DNA from: an uncultured Rhodospirillales bacterium
Lineage (GTDB): Bacteria; Pseudomonadota; Alphaproteobacteria; Rhodospirillales; Defluviicoccaceae
Direction: 5' to 3'
NCBI GenBank assembly: GCA_937127205.1
Contig: CAKZLS010000532.1
Location: 1-20,522, forward strand
Length of the DNA stretch: 20,522 bases
Part shown: in pieces, positions 6,873 to 14,214 of the stretch
How the letters are laid out: every line of letters begins with the position of its first letter
Numbering within the stretch: the stretch's first letter is position 1
Translations under genes and position numbers: made by a program
The notes under the pieces: model-generated
What the model was told of the DNA's origin: nothing
What the model saw: the letters and a program-made list of their open reading frames with translations, nothing else
The model's database searches: none

Positions 6873-8399
6873 TCACGCCGCCGGGCGCATGTGCTCGCGC
6901 GGCAGGAGAATATTGAAGCGGCGCCTTAGATCCGCGTCCATGTCCGCGGGGATCGGCTCTGGCCAATGCTCGACAAGAATCTGGCGGGCGCGGTCGCGGG
7001 CCGCTTCGTGCAACGCCTGAGCGCCCGCTGCCTGCCAGTCGTCGCGGGTCGACCGGTTCATCAGCGTCGGATAGAGATATTCCGTATTCATCAAGTTCAA
7101 GGTTTGCGGGTGGCCGAGAAAATGGTTGGGACCGTTGCACACGTCGTCGATGACGTCGACGGAAAGCGTTTCCTCGGTCACCTCGATGCCGCGAACCATC
7201 CGCATGAGCGCTCCGTTGATATCGTTGTCGATCACGTACTGCTCGTAGGCGACCGTCAGCAAGCTCTCGAGAAAGCCCGCCGAATGGTGGATGTAGTTCG
7301 ATCCGGCCAAAGCGGCGGCAAGGCCGGTCAGCGCCTTCTCGGCCCCGGCCTGAGCGTCGGGTATCTTGGAATCGGAAATGCCGCTGGAATTGTAGAGCGG
7401 CATTTCGAGGTGTTGGGCGATCTGGGCACAGGCGGCGTTGAGCAGGGCAAACTCGCCGGACCCGCCGGTGAACGCCCCTGTTCGGAGGTCGGCCTGGGCG
7501 GGAACGCAGCCCATGATGAGCGGATGGCCGGGGTTCCGAAGATTGACATAGACGATGCCGGAGAGCTGTTCGGCGACTAGTTGCACGAGCGTGCCGGCGA
7601 GAGCCGCGGGCGATGTAGCTCCCGCTTGCGGCGCCGACGACGTCACGATCGGCATTCCGTGGTCGACGATGGTGTCCAGAGCCTCCAATGTCTCGAGCGC
7701 GTAGCGCAGCGGGCTTACCGTCCAGCTCGCGGTGAACGACAGGATCGGGCGGGAGTCGAAGGCGGCTGCGCCACCGGCCATGATGTCGCCCATCTCCCGG
7801 ATCAGCGGAGCCCGGGATGGGACGTAGGCATTGGCCATGACGTGCTTCGGTGTCGCCGCCAGACACGCGTAGAACTGGTTGACGTCGATGTCCTCGGTTG
7901 CGATGTCGCGTGCAACGACGGGACGCATATAGAAGTGAATATGCTCCAATGTATCGACCAAGCGGCCAATATGGTAGTTGTCGGCAAGCGTGGTTTCGCG
8001 AACGCGGCCATCGAGGTCGAGAACCTTGACGGCTTGTCCGCCGGTGCCGAAATGAACCCGATCACCGGTCAGGTTGAGGTCGTGGCAAGGGTCGCGGCCG
8101 GCAAGGAGCACCTCGCTTCGGCGGGTGGATAAGGCCTCGTCCACCAAGGCGCGGTGAAAGAAGACGCGGTTGCAATCGGAATCGACCCGGCATCCGGCTT
8201 TCTTCAGAAGATCCCGGCAGGGACTCGGGCCGATCTCGACGCCCGTCCGCTCGAGGACTGCTTTCGCGGCGTCGATAATGCGGCCGACGTCGCCGTCGCC
8301 GAGGGGTTTGAAACGCCCGCCGGAAAGGCCGGCTGGCGCGACCGGGATCGCCCGGTTTTCGGACCTCGCGCGCCTTCGTTCGGATCGCGTACGTGGCAT
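6873..8399 (-). CDS. MttB-family (trimethylamine/betaine) methyltransferase, non-pyrrolysine
   Basis: 508 aa, the usual length for the family (COG5598). Recognisable parts are the N-terminal half with RTGVEIG and FHRALVDEAL, the glycine-rich VHFGTGGQAVKV near 115-126, and the conserved C-terminal region SGISDSKIPDAQAGAEKALTGL (339-360), HHSAGFLES and NHFLGHPQTL. Members move a methyl group from a quaternary or tertiary amine to a corrinoid protein. Archaeal MttB reads an in-frame amber as pyrrolysine; here the frame is open throughout, so it belongs to the larger group that includes the glycine betaine (MtgB), carnitine (MtcB) and gamma-butyrobetaine (MtyB) enzymes. No corrinoid protein or methylcorrinoid:THF methyltransferase lies in the window. 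The gene diverges from the AraC regulator and converges on soxG. The first 25 residues are basic and poorly conserved, so the start could be further in. Confidence 0.85.
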   Translation of the reverse strand: MPRTRSERRRARSENRAIPVAPAGLSGGRFKPLGDGDVGRIIDAAKAVLERTGVEIGPSPCRDLLKKAGCRVDSDCNRVFFHRALVDEALSTRRSEVLLAGRDPCHDLNLTGDRVHFGTGGQAVKVLDLDGRVRETTLADNYHIGRLVDTLEHIHFYMRPVVARDIATEDIDVNQFYACLAATPKHVMANAYVPSRAPLIREMGDIMAGGAAAFDSRPILSFTASWTVSPLRYALETLEALDTIVDHGMPIVTSSAPQAGATSPAALAGTLVQLVAEQLSGIVYVNLRNPGHPLIMGCVPAQADLRTGAFTGGSGEFALLNAACAQIAQHLEMPLYNSSGISDSKIPDAQAGAEKALTGLAAALAGSNYIHHSAGFLESLLTVAYEQYVIDNDINGALMRMVRGIEVTEETLSVDVIDDVCNGPNHFLGHPQTLNLMNTEYLYPTLMNRSTRDDWQAAGAQALHEAARDRARQILVEHWPEPIPADMDADLRRRFNILLPREHMRPAA

Positions 8400-8451
8400 G
8401 ACCGTCGTTCGCCCTCAAGATACTCTGGCGCCCAGTTAAAACCATGCACCT

Positions 8452-8487
8452 TTGTCAAATTGTCACATAGTCGACGTGTGTTATCAT
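8452..8487 (+). promoter_or_regulatory. Divergent regulatory region with tandem TTGTCA and a candidate promoter
   Basis: TTGTCA occurs twice, at 8452-8457 and 8460-8465, eight bases apart. The second copy can serve as a -35 with TATCAT (8482-8487) as -10 at a 16-base spacing, reading toward the regulator. On the opposite strand the first copy lies within a perfect TTGACA (8458-8453), but no good -10 follows it. The stretch also holds CACA-TA-GTCGAC-G-TGTG, an imperfect palindrome. This is where autoregulation by the AraC protein and control of the methyltransferase gene would be expected (inference). Confidence 0.35.
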
Positions 8488-8527
8488 CGTCGTTTCAATG
8501 TTCGTCTGCCATCGGAAGGTGCGGTTC

Positions 8528-9502
8528 ATGATCGGTAGGAACGGTTCAGGTCGAGCGACGAACGTGGGCATCTTGATGTTGCCTCAGTTCGCAATGATGT
8601 CGTTTTCCGCTGCTATGGAGCCGATGAGGGCCGCCAACAGACTGACAGGTCGCCAGCTATACCAGTGGCGTCTGTACTCAGCCGATGGCATGACTGTTTC
8701 CGCTAGCAACGGCATCGCGGTCCTCCCCGACGGGGAAATCGGCGATACAGAGTGGCCGGACATCGTTTTGGTATGCGCCGGTATCGCTGTCCAGGATTAC
8801 ACGTCGGGTCCGGTACTCGCGTGGTTGCGCAAGCTGTCGCGCCATGGCGTCGCGCTGGGATCGATCAGTACCGGAGCGTTGGTCTTGGCGCGGGCCGGCC
8901 TTCTTGACGGATACCGGTGTACGCTGCATTGGGAAAACCACGAGAGTTTTGTCGAGGAGTTTCCGTACGCCGACGTCACCTATGCCGTCTATGAGATCGA
9001 CCGCGACCGATTCACATGCTCCGGTGGCACCGCGGTTCTCGACATGATGTTGTCCATTATAGCAGCCGATCATGGGCCCGATCTCGCGACCAGCGTCTCG
9101 GAGCAGTTCATCCATGATCGCATTCGACTGCCCGCGGACAATCAGTGCAATGTCGAGAACCGTATTCTGATGCGCCGCTCGCCAAAGCTCGCGGATGCCT
9201 TGCGGATGATGGCCGAAAACGTGGAAACGCCTCTTGCGTCTTCGGATATTGCCAAGCGTCTCGATGTCTCTCTTCGTCAGCTCGAGCGCTTGTTCAGAAA
9301 GCACAAGGGGTGCACGCCGCAGCAAGAGTATCTTGCCATCCGGTTGAGGCGGGCCCGCCAACTTGTCCTGCAGACCGACCTGTCGATCCTCGAAGTGTCC
9401 ATTGCGACCGGCTTTTGCTCACATTCGCATTTCACGCAGTGCTATCGCACCATTTACGCGATCACCCCCACGCAGCACAGGTTGCTTGGGGAATTTTTCT
9501 GA
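8528..9502 (+). CDS. GlxA/GbdR-type transcriptional regulator (GATase1-like + AraC HTH)
   Basis: 324 aa. Residues about 11-190 form a DJ-1/PfpI-like domain: NVGILMLPQFAMMSFSAAMEPMRAAN, then GSISTGALVLARAGLLDGYRCTLHWE (from 111), where the nucleophile position is not a catalytic Cys. Residues about 225-320 are an AraC-type double helix-turn-helix, with SSDIAKRLDVSLRQLERLF and EVSIATGFCSHSHFTQCYR. This architecture is shared with GbdR (glycine betaine/dimethylglycine) and CdhR (carnitine) activators of Pseudomonas, which respond to betaines and are not enzymes. The ATG at 8528 is preferred because GGAAGG precedes it; an in-frame ATG at 8498 adds ten residues. It lies between the methyltransferase/sox genes and the importer, so it is the likely regulator of both. 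The effector is unknown. Confidence 0.88.
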   Translation: MIGRNGSGRATNVGILMLPQFAMMSFSAAMEPMRAANRLTGRQLYQWRLYSADGMTVSASNGIAVLPDGEIGDTEWPDIVLVCAGIAVQDYTSGPVLAWLRKLSRHGVALGSISTGALVLARAGLLDGYRCTLHWENHESFVEEFPYADVTYAVYEIDRDRFTCSGGTAVLDMMLSIIAADHGPDLATSVSEQFIHDRIRLPADNQCNVENRILMRRSPKLADALRMMAENVETPLASSDIAKRLDVSLRQLERLFRKHKGCTPQQEYLAIRLRRARQLVLQTDLSILEVSIATGFCSHSHFTQCYRTIYAITPTQHRLLGEFF

Positions 9503-9797
9503 ATTTTTCCCCAGTTGAATTGCCAAAACTTCCAAAGATCGGCCTCGATAGGATGATATACATCAAATCCCGTCGTTTTAGTGACAACTTCGTTTTGGTT
9601 GTTGGCACTCTAATAGTCCGTGGCTTGACAGATCACCATTATTGACCGAGTGTTTGAACTATTGGTACCGTTAAAGTCACGAAATGGTCGAGACGACCCA
9701 ACATCAATAATCGACAGTCCTCGACGGTGCAATTGATACTGGTTGTTCCGATTGCATGGTCGCAAGATAGTCAGTGCCGATACTTGGGGAGCGAAAC
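9503..9797 (+). promoter_or_regulatory. Regulatory spacer upstream of the importer operon, with candidate promoter
   Basis: A 295-base, comparatively AT-rich gap without a gene, and the longest clean intergenic stretch inside the cluster. The best promoter-like pair is TTGTTC (9743-9748) and GATAGT (9766-9771), spaced 17 bases, which would start transcription about 20 bases before the GTG at 9798. A perfect TTGACA at 9625-9630 lacks a matching -10. No rho-independent terminator is evident for the regulator gene. Operator sites for the AraC protein would be expected here, but I cannot define them. Confidence 0.4.
9786..9791 (+). promoter_or_regulatory. Ribosome binding site deciding the GTG start of the first permease
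   Basis: GGGGAG lies six bases before GTG 9798. It favours this start over an in-frame ATG at 9774, which would add eight polar residues before the conserved N terminus. Confidence 0.6.
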
Positions 9798-10448
9798 GTG
9801 GAGACGATTTCGTTCATCTTCGACAATCTCGACGTCATCTTGTCGCTGACGGTTGAGCATATTGCGATCGTCGGTGTTGCCGTGGGGCTCGCTATTCTCA
9901 CCGGTGTTCCAATCGGCGTCGCTATTACTCAAAGCCAGCGCGCCGCCGAGATCGTTCTCTACATCGCCTCGATCGTGATTACCATTCCTTCAATCGCACT
10001 GTTCGGGCTGATGATTCCCGTTCTGTCGCTGATCGGACAAGGCATCGGTTATCTGCCTGCGGTCATCGCGGTCCTCTTGTACTCGCAATTGCCAATTATT
10101 CGGAACACGTACACGGCGATCACCAACGTGGATCCTGCCCTGAGAGAAGCCGCCCGCGGCATGGGCATGACGCCCCTGCAGCGACTGAGACGCGTGGAAA
10201 TCCCGTTGGCCGTGCCGGTGATCATGGCCGGTGTACGTACGGCCGTCGTGATGAATATCGGCGTCACCGCGATTGCGGCCTATATCGGCGCCGGCGGTCT
10301 TGGAGTCCTCATCAGCCGTGGGATATCGCAGACGGATCCCCGCCAGCTGATTGCCGGAGCGTTGGCGGTGAGCATTCTCGCGATCGTTGCCGACTACGCG
10401 CTGATGTATTTGCAGAGCCGCATGACGCCTTCCGGCGTAAGAAGCTGA
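9798..10448 (+). CDS. Osmoprotectant-type ABC transporter permease (OpuCB/YehW-like)
   Basis: 216 aa, the usual size of OpuB/OpuC-class permeases. It is almost wholly hydrophobic with about five or six membrane segments, starting with IAIVGVAVGLAILTGVPIGV. The cytoplasmic coupling loop is the EAA motif region DPALREAARGMGMTPLQRLRRVEIPLAVPVIMAG, very like other betaine/choline permeases. NIGVTAIAAYIGAGGLG is a further family landmark. The subunit forms half of the inner-membrane channel with the second permease (11620-12342). It opens a four-gene importer operon; 24 bases separate it from the ATPase. Confidence 0.9.
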   Translation: METISFIFDNLDVILSLTVEHIAIVGVAVGLAILTGVPIGVAITQSQRAAEIVLYIASIVITIPSIALFGLMIPVLSLIGQGIGYLPAVIAVLLYSQLPIIRNTYTAITNVDPALREAARGMGMTPLQRLRRVEIPLAVPVIMAGVRTAVVMNIGVTAIAAYIGAGGLGVLISRGISQTDPRQLIAGALAVSILAIVADYALMYLQSRMTPSGVRS

Positions 10449-10472
10449 AAATGTTGAACGGGGAGCATCGGA

Positions 10473-11600
10473 ATGATCACTCTTGAGAACCTGACCAAGG
10501 TCTTTGAGACACCGAGCGGCCCCATCGTCGCCGCCGACCACGTGAACATGGAGGTCAAGGAAGGCGAGATTTGCGTTTTGCTTGGCCCGTCGGGTTGCGG
10601 AAAGACGACGGCGCTCAAGATGATCAATCGCCTAATTCCGCACACGTCGGGCAAGGTGTTCATCAACGGCAAGGACACAGACGATTACAACGACACCGAG
10701 CTTCGTCGGAGCATCGGTTACGTCATTCAGCAGATCGGCCTTTTCCCGAACATGACCATCGAGGAAAACATCTGCGTGGTTCCTCAGCTGCTCGGGTGGG
10801 ATATGGGCAAGGCGCGCACGCGCGCGGCAGAGCTTCTGGAAATGGTTGCGCTTGATCCTGCGGTCTTTCTCAAGCGCTACCCGAAGGAACTCTCCGGCGG
10901 CCAACAACAGCGGGTGGGAGTTGTTCGCGCCCTCGCTGCCGACCCGCCCGTGATGCTGATGGACGAGCCTTTCGGCGCCATTGACCCTATCAACCGCGAA
11001 ATCATTCAGGACGAATTTCTGAAGATGCAAGCGACGTTGCGCAAGACGATCATGTTCGTCAGCCATGACATCGATGAAGCGGTCAAGATGGGCGACAAGG
11101 TCGCGATCTTTCGCGCCGGCAAGCTCGAACAATTCGACTCTCCCGACGACATCCTCGCCCATCCGGTCAACGACTTCATCGCCGACTTCGTCGGCACCGA
11201 TCGAACATTGAAAAGACTTCGCCTGGTCAAGGTTCGCGACGCGGTCGACACGACGGTCCCCACCGTTTCGAAACAGGATACGCTGGAGAAGGCCGGAAGC
11301 CTCATGACCGAACACGACAAGGAATACGCGGTCGTTCTTGATCGCGACGCCCGGCCCGTCGCTTATGTGCTGCGCGGGACCGCTGAAGCGCAACGCGGCA
11401 GTGTTGCCGACCACCACGTGCCACTGACCGCCCGCGCTAACGCCGAGGCCGACCTTCGCACCGCCGTCTCCGAAATGTTCACCCACGACATCACGTGGCT
11501 TCCCTGCGTCGAGTCAAACGGCAAATATGTCGGTTGCGTGACGCAAAACGGCATCACCCACGTTCTCGGAGAAACCTATCGCCGCGGCGGCGAGCACTGA
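10473..11600 (+). CDS. Osmoprotectant-type ABC transporter ATPase with CBS tail (OpuCA/ProV-like)
   Basis: 375 aa. The nucleotide-binding domain has Walker A GPSGCGKTT (38-46), Q-loop Gln at 86-87, signature LSGGQ (140-144), Walker B VMLMDEP (160-166) and the H-loop His at about 198. After about residue 245 comes a tail of CBS-like sequence (TLEKAGSLMTEHDKEYAVVLDRDARPVAYVL, then LRTAVSEMFTHDITWLPCVESNGKYVGCVTQNGI). In characterised OpuA/OpuC proteins such CBS pairs sense ionic strength or cyclic dinucleotides; here the regulatory role is inferred. The ATG at 10473 follows GGGGAG. It powers uptake through the two flanking permeases. Confidence 0.93.
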   Translation: MITLENLTKVFETPSGPIVAADHVNMEVKEGEICVLLGPSGCGKTTALKMINRLIPHTSGKVFINGKDTDDYNDTELRRSIGYVIQQIGLFPNMTIEENICVVPQLLGWDMGKARTRAAELLEMVALDPAVFLKRYPKELSGGQQQRVGVVRALAADPPVMLMDEPFGAIDPINREIIQDEFLKMQATLRKTIMFVSHDIDEAVKMGDKVAIFRAGKLEQFDSPDDILAHPVNDFIADFVGTDRTLKRLRLVKVRDAVDTTVPTVSKQDTLEKAGSLMTEHDKEYAVVLDRDARPVAYVLRGTAEAQRGSVADHHVPLTARANAEADLRTAVSEMFTHDITWLPCVESNGKYVGCVTQNGITHVLGETYRRGGEH

Positions 11601-11619
11601 AGCGGGCTGGAGAATAGTC

Positions 11620-12342
11620 GTGTTCGGACAAAGCCGTTTCGCCCAGGTGTTTCCGCTGATACTTGCGTTCCTTGCGGGCATGGGTATCCAAGCCACGGGT
11701 CTCGTCGGCGATATTGTCTCGTATTCTTCGGATATTGTGTATCTGGTGCAGCAGCATCTGCTGCTCGTCGCCGTCTCCGGCAGCTTGGCCATCCTGTTCG
11801 GCGTGCCACTTGGCGTCTGGCTGAGTAGGCCGGCGATGCGCGGATACTCCGAGAGCATCATGCAGACGCTCAACGTCGGCACGACGATTCCAACGCTCGC
11901 GCTGCTCGCCCTCTCCATGAGCTTTCTCGGGATCGGCTTTCTGCCCTCGATCTTCGGTTTGTTCGTCGCTTCGCTCTTGCCGATCGTCCGCAACGCTTAC
12001 GCCGGGTTGCTCGCCGTACCCCCATACCTTAAGGAATCGGCCACCGGAATGGGCATGAAGGCTTGGCAAATCCTGCTGCGGGTCGAACTGCCGAATGCCT
12101 TGTTCGTTATCTTTGCCGGCATTCGTACCGCTCTTGCGATCAACGTCGGAACAGCCGCGCTCGCGTTCCTGATCGGCGGCGGCGGCCTCGGCGAGCTCAT
12201 TTTCACCGGCATCGATCTCATGGATACCGGCATGCTGCTCGCGGGAGCGGTACCAACCGCATTGCTCGCCGTTCTCGTTGATTTCGTCGTGGGGCAATGC
12301 CAGCTCCGGCTGGTCCCTCGCGGCGTCAATCCACTGCGCTAA
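11620..12342 (+). CDS. Osmoprotectant-type ABC transporter permease, second subunit (OpuCD/YehY-like)
   Basis: 240 aa, hydrophobic, with about six membrane segments. The EAA-type loop reads LKESATGMGMKAWQILLRVELPNALFVIFAGIRTAL, followed by INVGTAALAFLIGGGGLGELIF, parallel to the first permease but clearly divergent from it. The start is GTG 11620, 19 bases after the ATPase stop, with GGAG upstream. The two different permeases on either side of the ATPase gene reproduce the OpuC/Yeh arrangement rather than the ProW single-permease type. Confidence 0.9.
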   Translation: MFGQSRFAQVFPLILAFLAGMGIQATGLVGDIVSYSSDIVYLVQQHLLLVAVSGSLAILFGVPLGVWLSRPAMRGYSESIMQTLNVGTTIPTLALLALSMSFLGIGFLPSIFGLFVASLLPIVRNAYAGLLAVPPYLKESATGMGMKAWQILLRVELPNALFVIFAGIRTALAINVGTAALAFLIGGGGLGELIFTGIDLMDTGMLLAGAVPTALLAVLVDFVVGQCQLRLVPRGVNPLR

Positions 12343-12367
12343 GATGAAAAATCGAAGCCGAAATAAG

Positions 12368-12374
12368 AAGGAGG
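12368..12374 (+). promoter_or_regulatory. Strong ribosome binding site for the substrate-binding protein
   Basis: AAGGAGG, 11 bases before ATG 12386. It fixes the start at a codon followed by a signal peptide, in place of upstream in-frame starts inside the permease gene. A strong site fits the excess of binding protein over membrane subunits normal in ABC importers. Confidence 0.6.
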
Positions 12375-12385
12375 AACGTTGGAAG

Positions 12386-13273
12386 ATGATCACCTATTGC
12401 AAGCGTATTCTGTCGCTTCTCGCCGTTATGGCGACAACCTGTACAGCCGCGGCAGCGGATGAAATCGTTGTCGGCGGCAAGAACTTTACCGAACAACAGT
12501 TGATGGCCCAGATCACCTCGGAACTTCTCAAGGCCAAGGGATACGACGTCGACACACGGTCCGGCATGGGCTCCGCGGCCCTGAGGCAGGCCCAGGAAAA
12601 CGGCCAGATCGATGTCTATTGGGAATACACGGGCACGTCGCTGATCACCTACAACAAGGTCGAAGAGCGCATGTCTCCAGAGAAAACCTATGACAAGGTC
12701 AAGGAGCTGGACGCCGAAAAGGGATTGGTATGGCTCGATCCATCCAGCGCCAACAATACCTATGCCCTGGCCATGAACAAAGACGAGGCGGAGAAGATGG
12801 GCATGACGTCGATCAGCGATCTCGCCGCAAAGGTAAAAGACGATGGCGACATCGACTTGGCCTGCAACGCCGAGTTCTACGCTCGCGCCGACGGGTTGAA
12901 GCCGCTGCAGGAAGTGTATGGGTTCGAATTCGATCGATCGAACATCAAGCGCATGGATACGGGGCTTACCTATCAGGCGCTGAAAGAAAACGAGGTCGAC
13001 GTTGCTCTCGTGTTCGCTACCGATGGCCGTATCCCCGCTTTCGATTTTGTCCTGTTGGAGGATGACAAAGAGTTTTTTCCCTCCTACGCGCTGACACCTG
13101 TCATTCGCAAGGAAACGCTCGACAAGAATCCCGAGATCGCCGAGCACCTAAATGCGGTATCGGCGAAGCTCAACGACGAGACGATGGCTCAACTCAACGC
13201 CGCCGTCGATGTCGAGAAGAAGACCATCGAGGACGTGGCCCAGAGTTTCCTCAAGAACAACGGACTCATCTGA
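12386..13273 (+). CDS. Glycine betaine/osmoprotectant ABC transporter substrate-binding protein (OpuCC/YehZ-like)
   Basis: 295 aa. The first 24 residues are a signal peptide (basic start, hydrophobic core LLAVMATT, AAAA before the acidic DE), without a lipobox, so a soluble periplasmic protein. The mature part opens with IVVGGKNFTEQQLMAQI and continues with DVYWEYTGTSLITY (76-89), the two clearest signatures of the OpuAC-type glycine betaine/choline/carnitine binding family. Tyr and Trp residues in the second segment likely help form the aromatic cage for a quaternary ammonium. The exact ligand cannot be read; histidine-betaine and carnitine binders share these motifs. It is the last gene of the importer, 65 bases before the hydrolase gene. 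Confidence 0.92.
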   Translation: MITYCKRILSLLAVMATTCTAAAADEIVVGGKNFTEQQLMAQITSELLKAKGYDVDTRSGMGSAALRQAQENGQIDVYWEYTGTSLITYNKVEERMSPEKTYDKVKELDAEKGLVWLDPSSANNTYALAMNKDEAEKMGMTSISDLAAKVKDDGDIDLACNAEFYARADGLKPLQEVYGFEFDRSNIKRMDTGLTYQALKENEVDVALVFATDGRIPAFDFVLLEDDKEFFPSYALTPVIRKETLDKNPEIAEHLNAVSAKLNDETMAQLNAAVDVEKKTIEDVAQSFLKNNGLI

Positions 13274-13338
13274 GAAAGATCATGACGCGAGCGAGGGACG
13301 GCTTTTCCACCGTTTCTCGCAATTGAGGACGATTGGGT

Positions 13339-14214
13339 ATGGCCACCCCCCTGCGTGTCGGTGTCGCTCAGATGGAGAGTGCACTCGGCGACATCGACGC
13401 CAATGTTGAAAAGCACGTGGAAGCGATCGCTGACGCGCGAGGCAAGGGTGTGGATGTCCTGATGTTTCCGGAAGTGTCCTTGACCGGCCACAGCGCGGGG
13501 CACGACGCCCTGACCCTGGCTCGCGACCGCGGCGACCCGGTCGTGAGCACGCTCGCGGACGCGGCCGGCGATATCTGCGTGATCTTCGGCTTTATCGAGG
13601 AAGGGCCGGCGGCGCAATTTTATAACAGTTCGTTTGCGGTTCGCGATGGACGCATCCTGTTCATCCACCGGAAGATCAATCTACCGACCTATGGCGCCCT
13701 GGAAGAGGGCAAGCATTATGCGTCGGGACGCTACGTGGACACCTTCGAACTCGCCCACCGCTGGCGCGCCAGCCTGTTGATTTGCGCCGATGTCTGGAAC
13801 CCCGGCCTCGTCTACCTGTCTGCCCTTCACGGCGCAACGGTTCTTTTCGTGCCGATCAGCTCGGCCCGCGAGGCCGTCGGCGCCGAATTCGACAATCCCA
13901 GTGGGTGGGACGTCTGTGTCCGGTTCTATGCGATGATCTATGGATTGCCCGTGGTCATGGCCAATCGGGTAGGCCAAGAGGGCGACCTTACATTCTGGGG
14001 TGGATCGCGCATCCTCGATGCGTTTGGCCGCACGCTTGCGGAGGCTGGAACGGGCGAGGAAATCATCGTCGCCGATCTCGACTACGAACGCGTGCGCAAG
14101 GCTCGTCATCTGCTTCCCACGGTCCGCGACTCGGATCTCGCGTTAATTCTGCGCGAGAGCGAACGGCTCGCCAGCATTGTGGGTGTCCCTGAATCGGTGA
14201 GAAAACACTCATGA
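13339..14214 (+). CDS. Carbon-nitrogen hydrolase (nitrilase superfamily amidase)
   Basis: 291 aa. The catalytic triad is complete: Glu45 in FPEVSLTG, Lys112 in HRKINLPT and Cys149 in ICADVWNP; a nearby Glu (EEGKHY, 122-123) fits the fourth catalytic acid. These cytoplasmic enzymes split amides, N-carbamoyl compounds or, less often, nitriles. The Lys and Cys motifs lean to an aliphatic amidase or carbamoylase rather than a true nitrilase, but this is inference. The ATG at 13339 is preferred over TTG 13333, with GAGG some 12 bases upstream. The stop overlaps the acyl-CoA dehydrogenase start by ATGA, so the two are translationally coupled and probably act in one pathway. Confidence 0.88.
   Translation: MATPLRVGVAQMESALGDIDANVEKHVEAIADARGKGVDVLMFPEVSLTGHSAGHDALTLARDRGDPVVSTLADAAGDICVIFGFIEEGPAAQFYNSSFAVRDGRILFIHRKINLPTYGALEEGKHYASGRYVDTFELAHRWRASLLICADVWNPGLVYLSALHGATVLFVPISSAREAVGAEFDNPSGWDVCVRFYAMIYGLPVVMANRVGQEGDLTFWGGSRILDAFGRTLAEAGTGEEIIVADLDYERVRKARHLLPTVRDSDLALILRESERLASIVGVPESVRKHS

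Noticed and set aside
6873..8399. Pyrrolysine-containing MttB
   Set aside because: The frame is open from start to stop with no in-frame amber codon, so it is the non-pyrrolysine type.
9602..9620. Sigma-54 promoter suggested by TTGGCAC upstream of the importer
   Set aside because: The -12 element (TTGC) is missing at the required spacing, and no sigma-54 activator is present.
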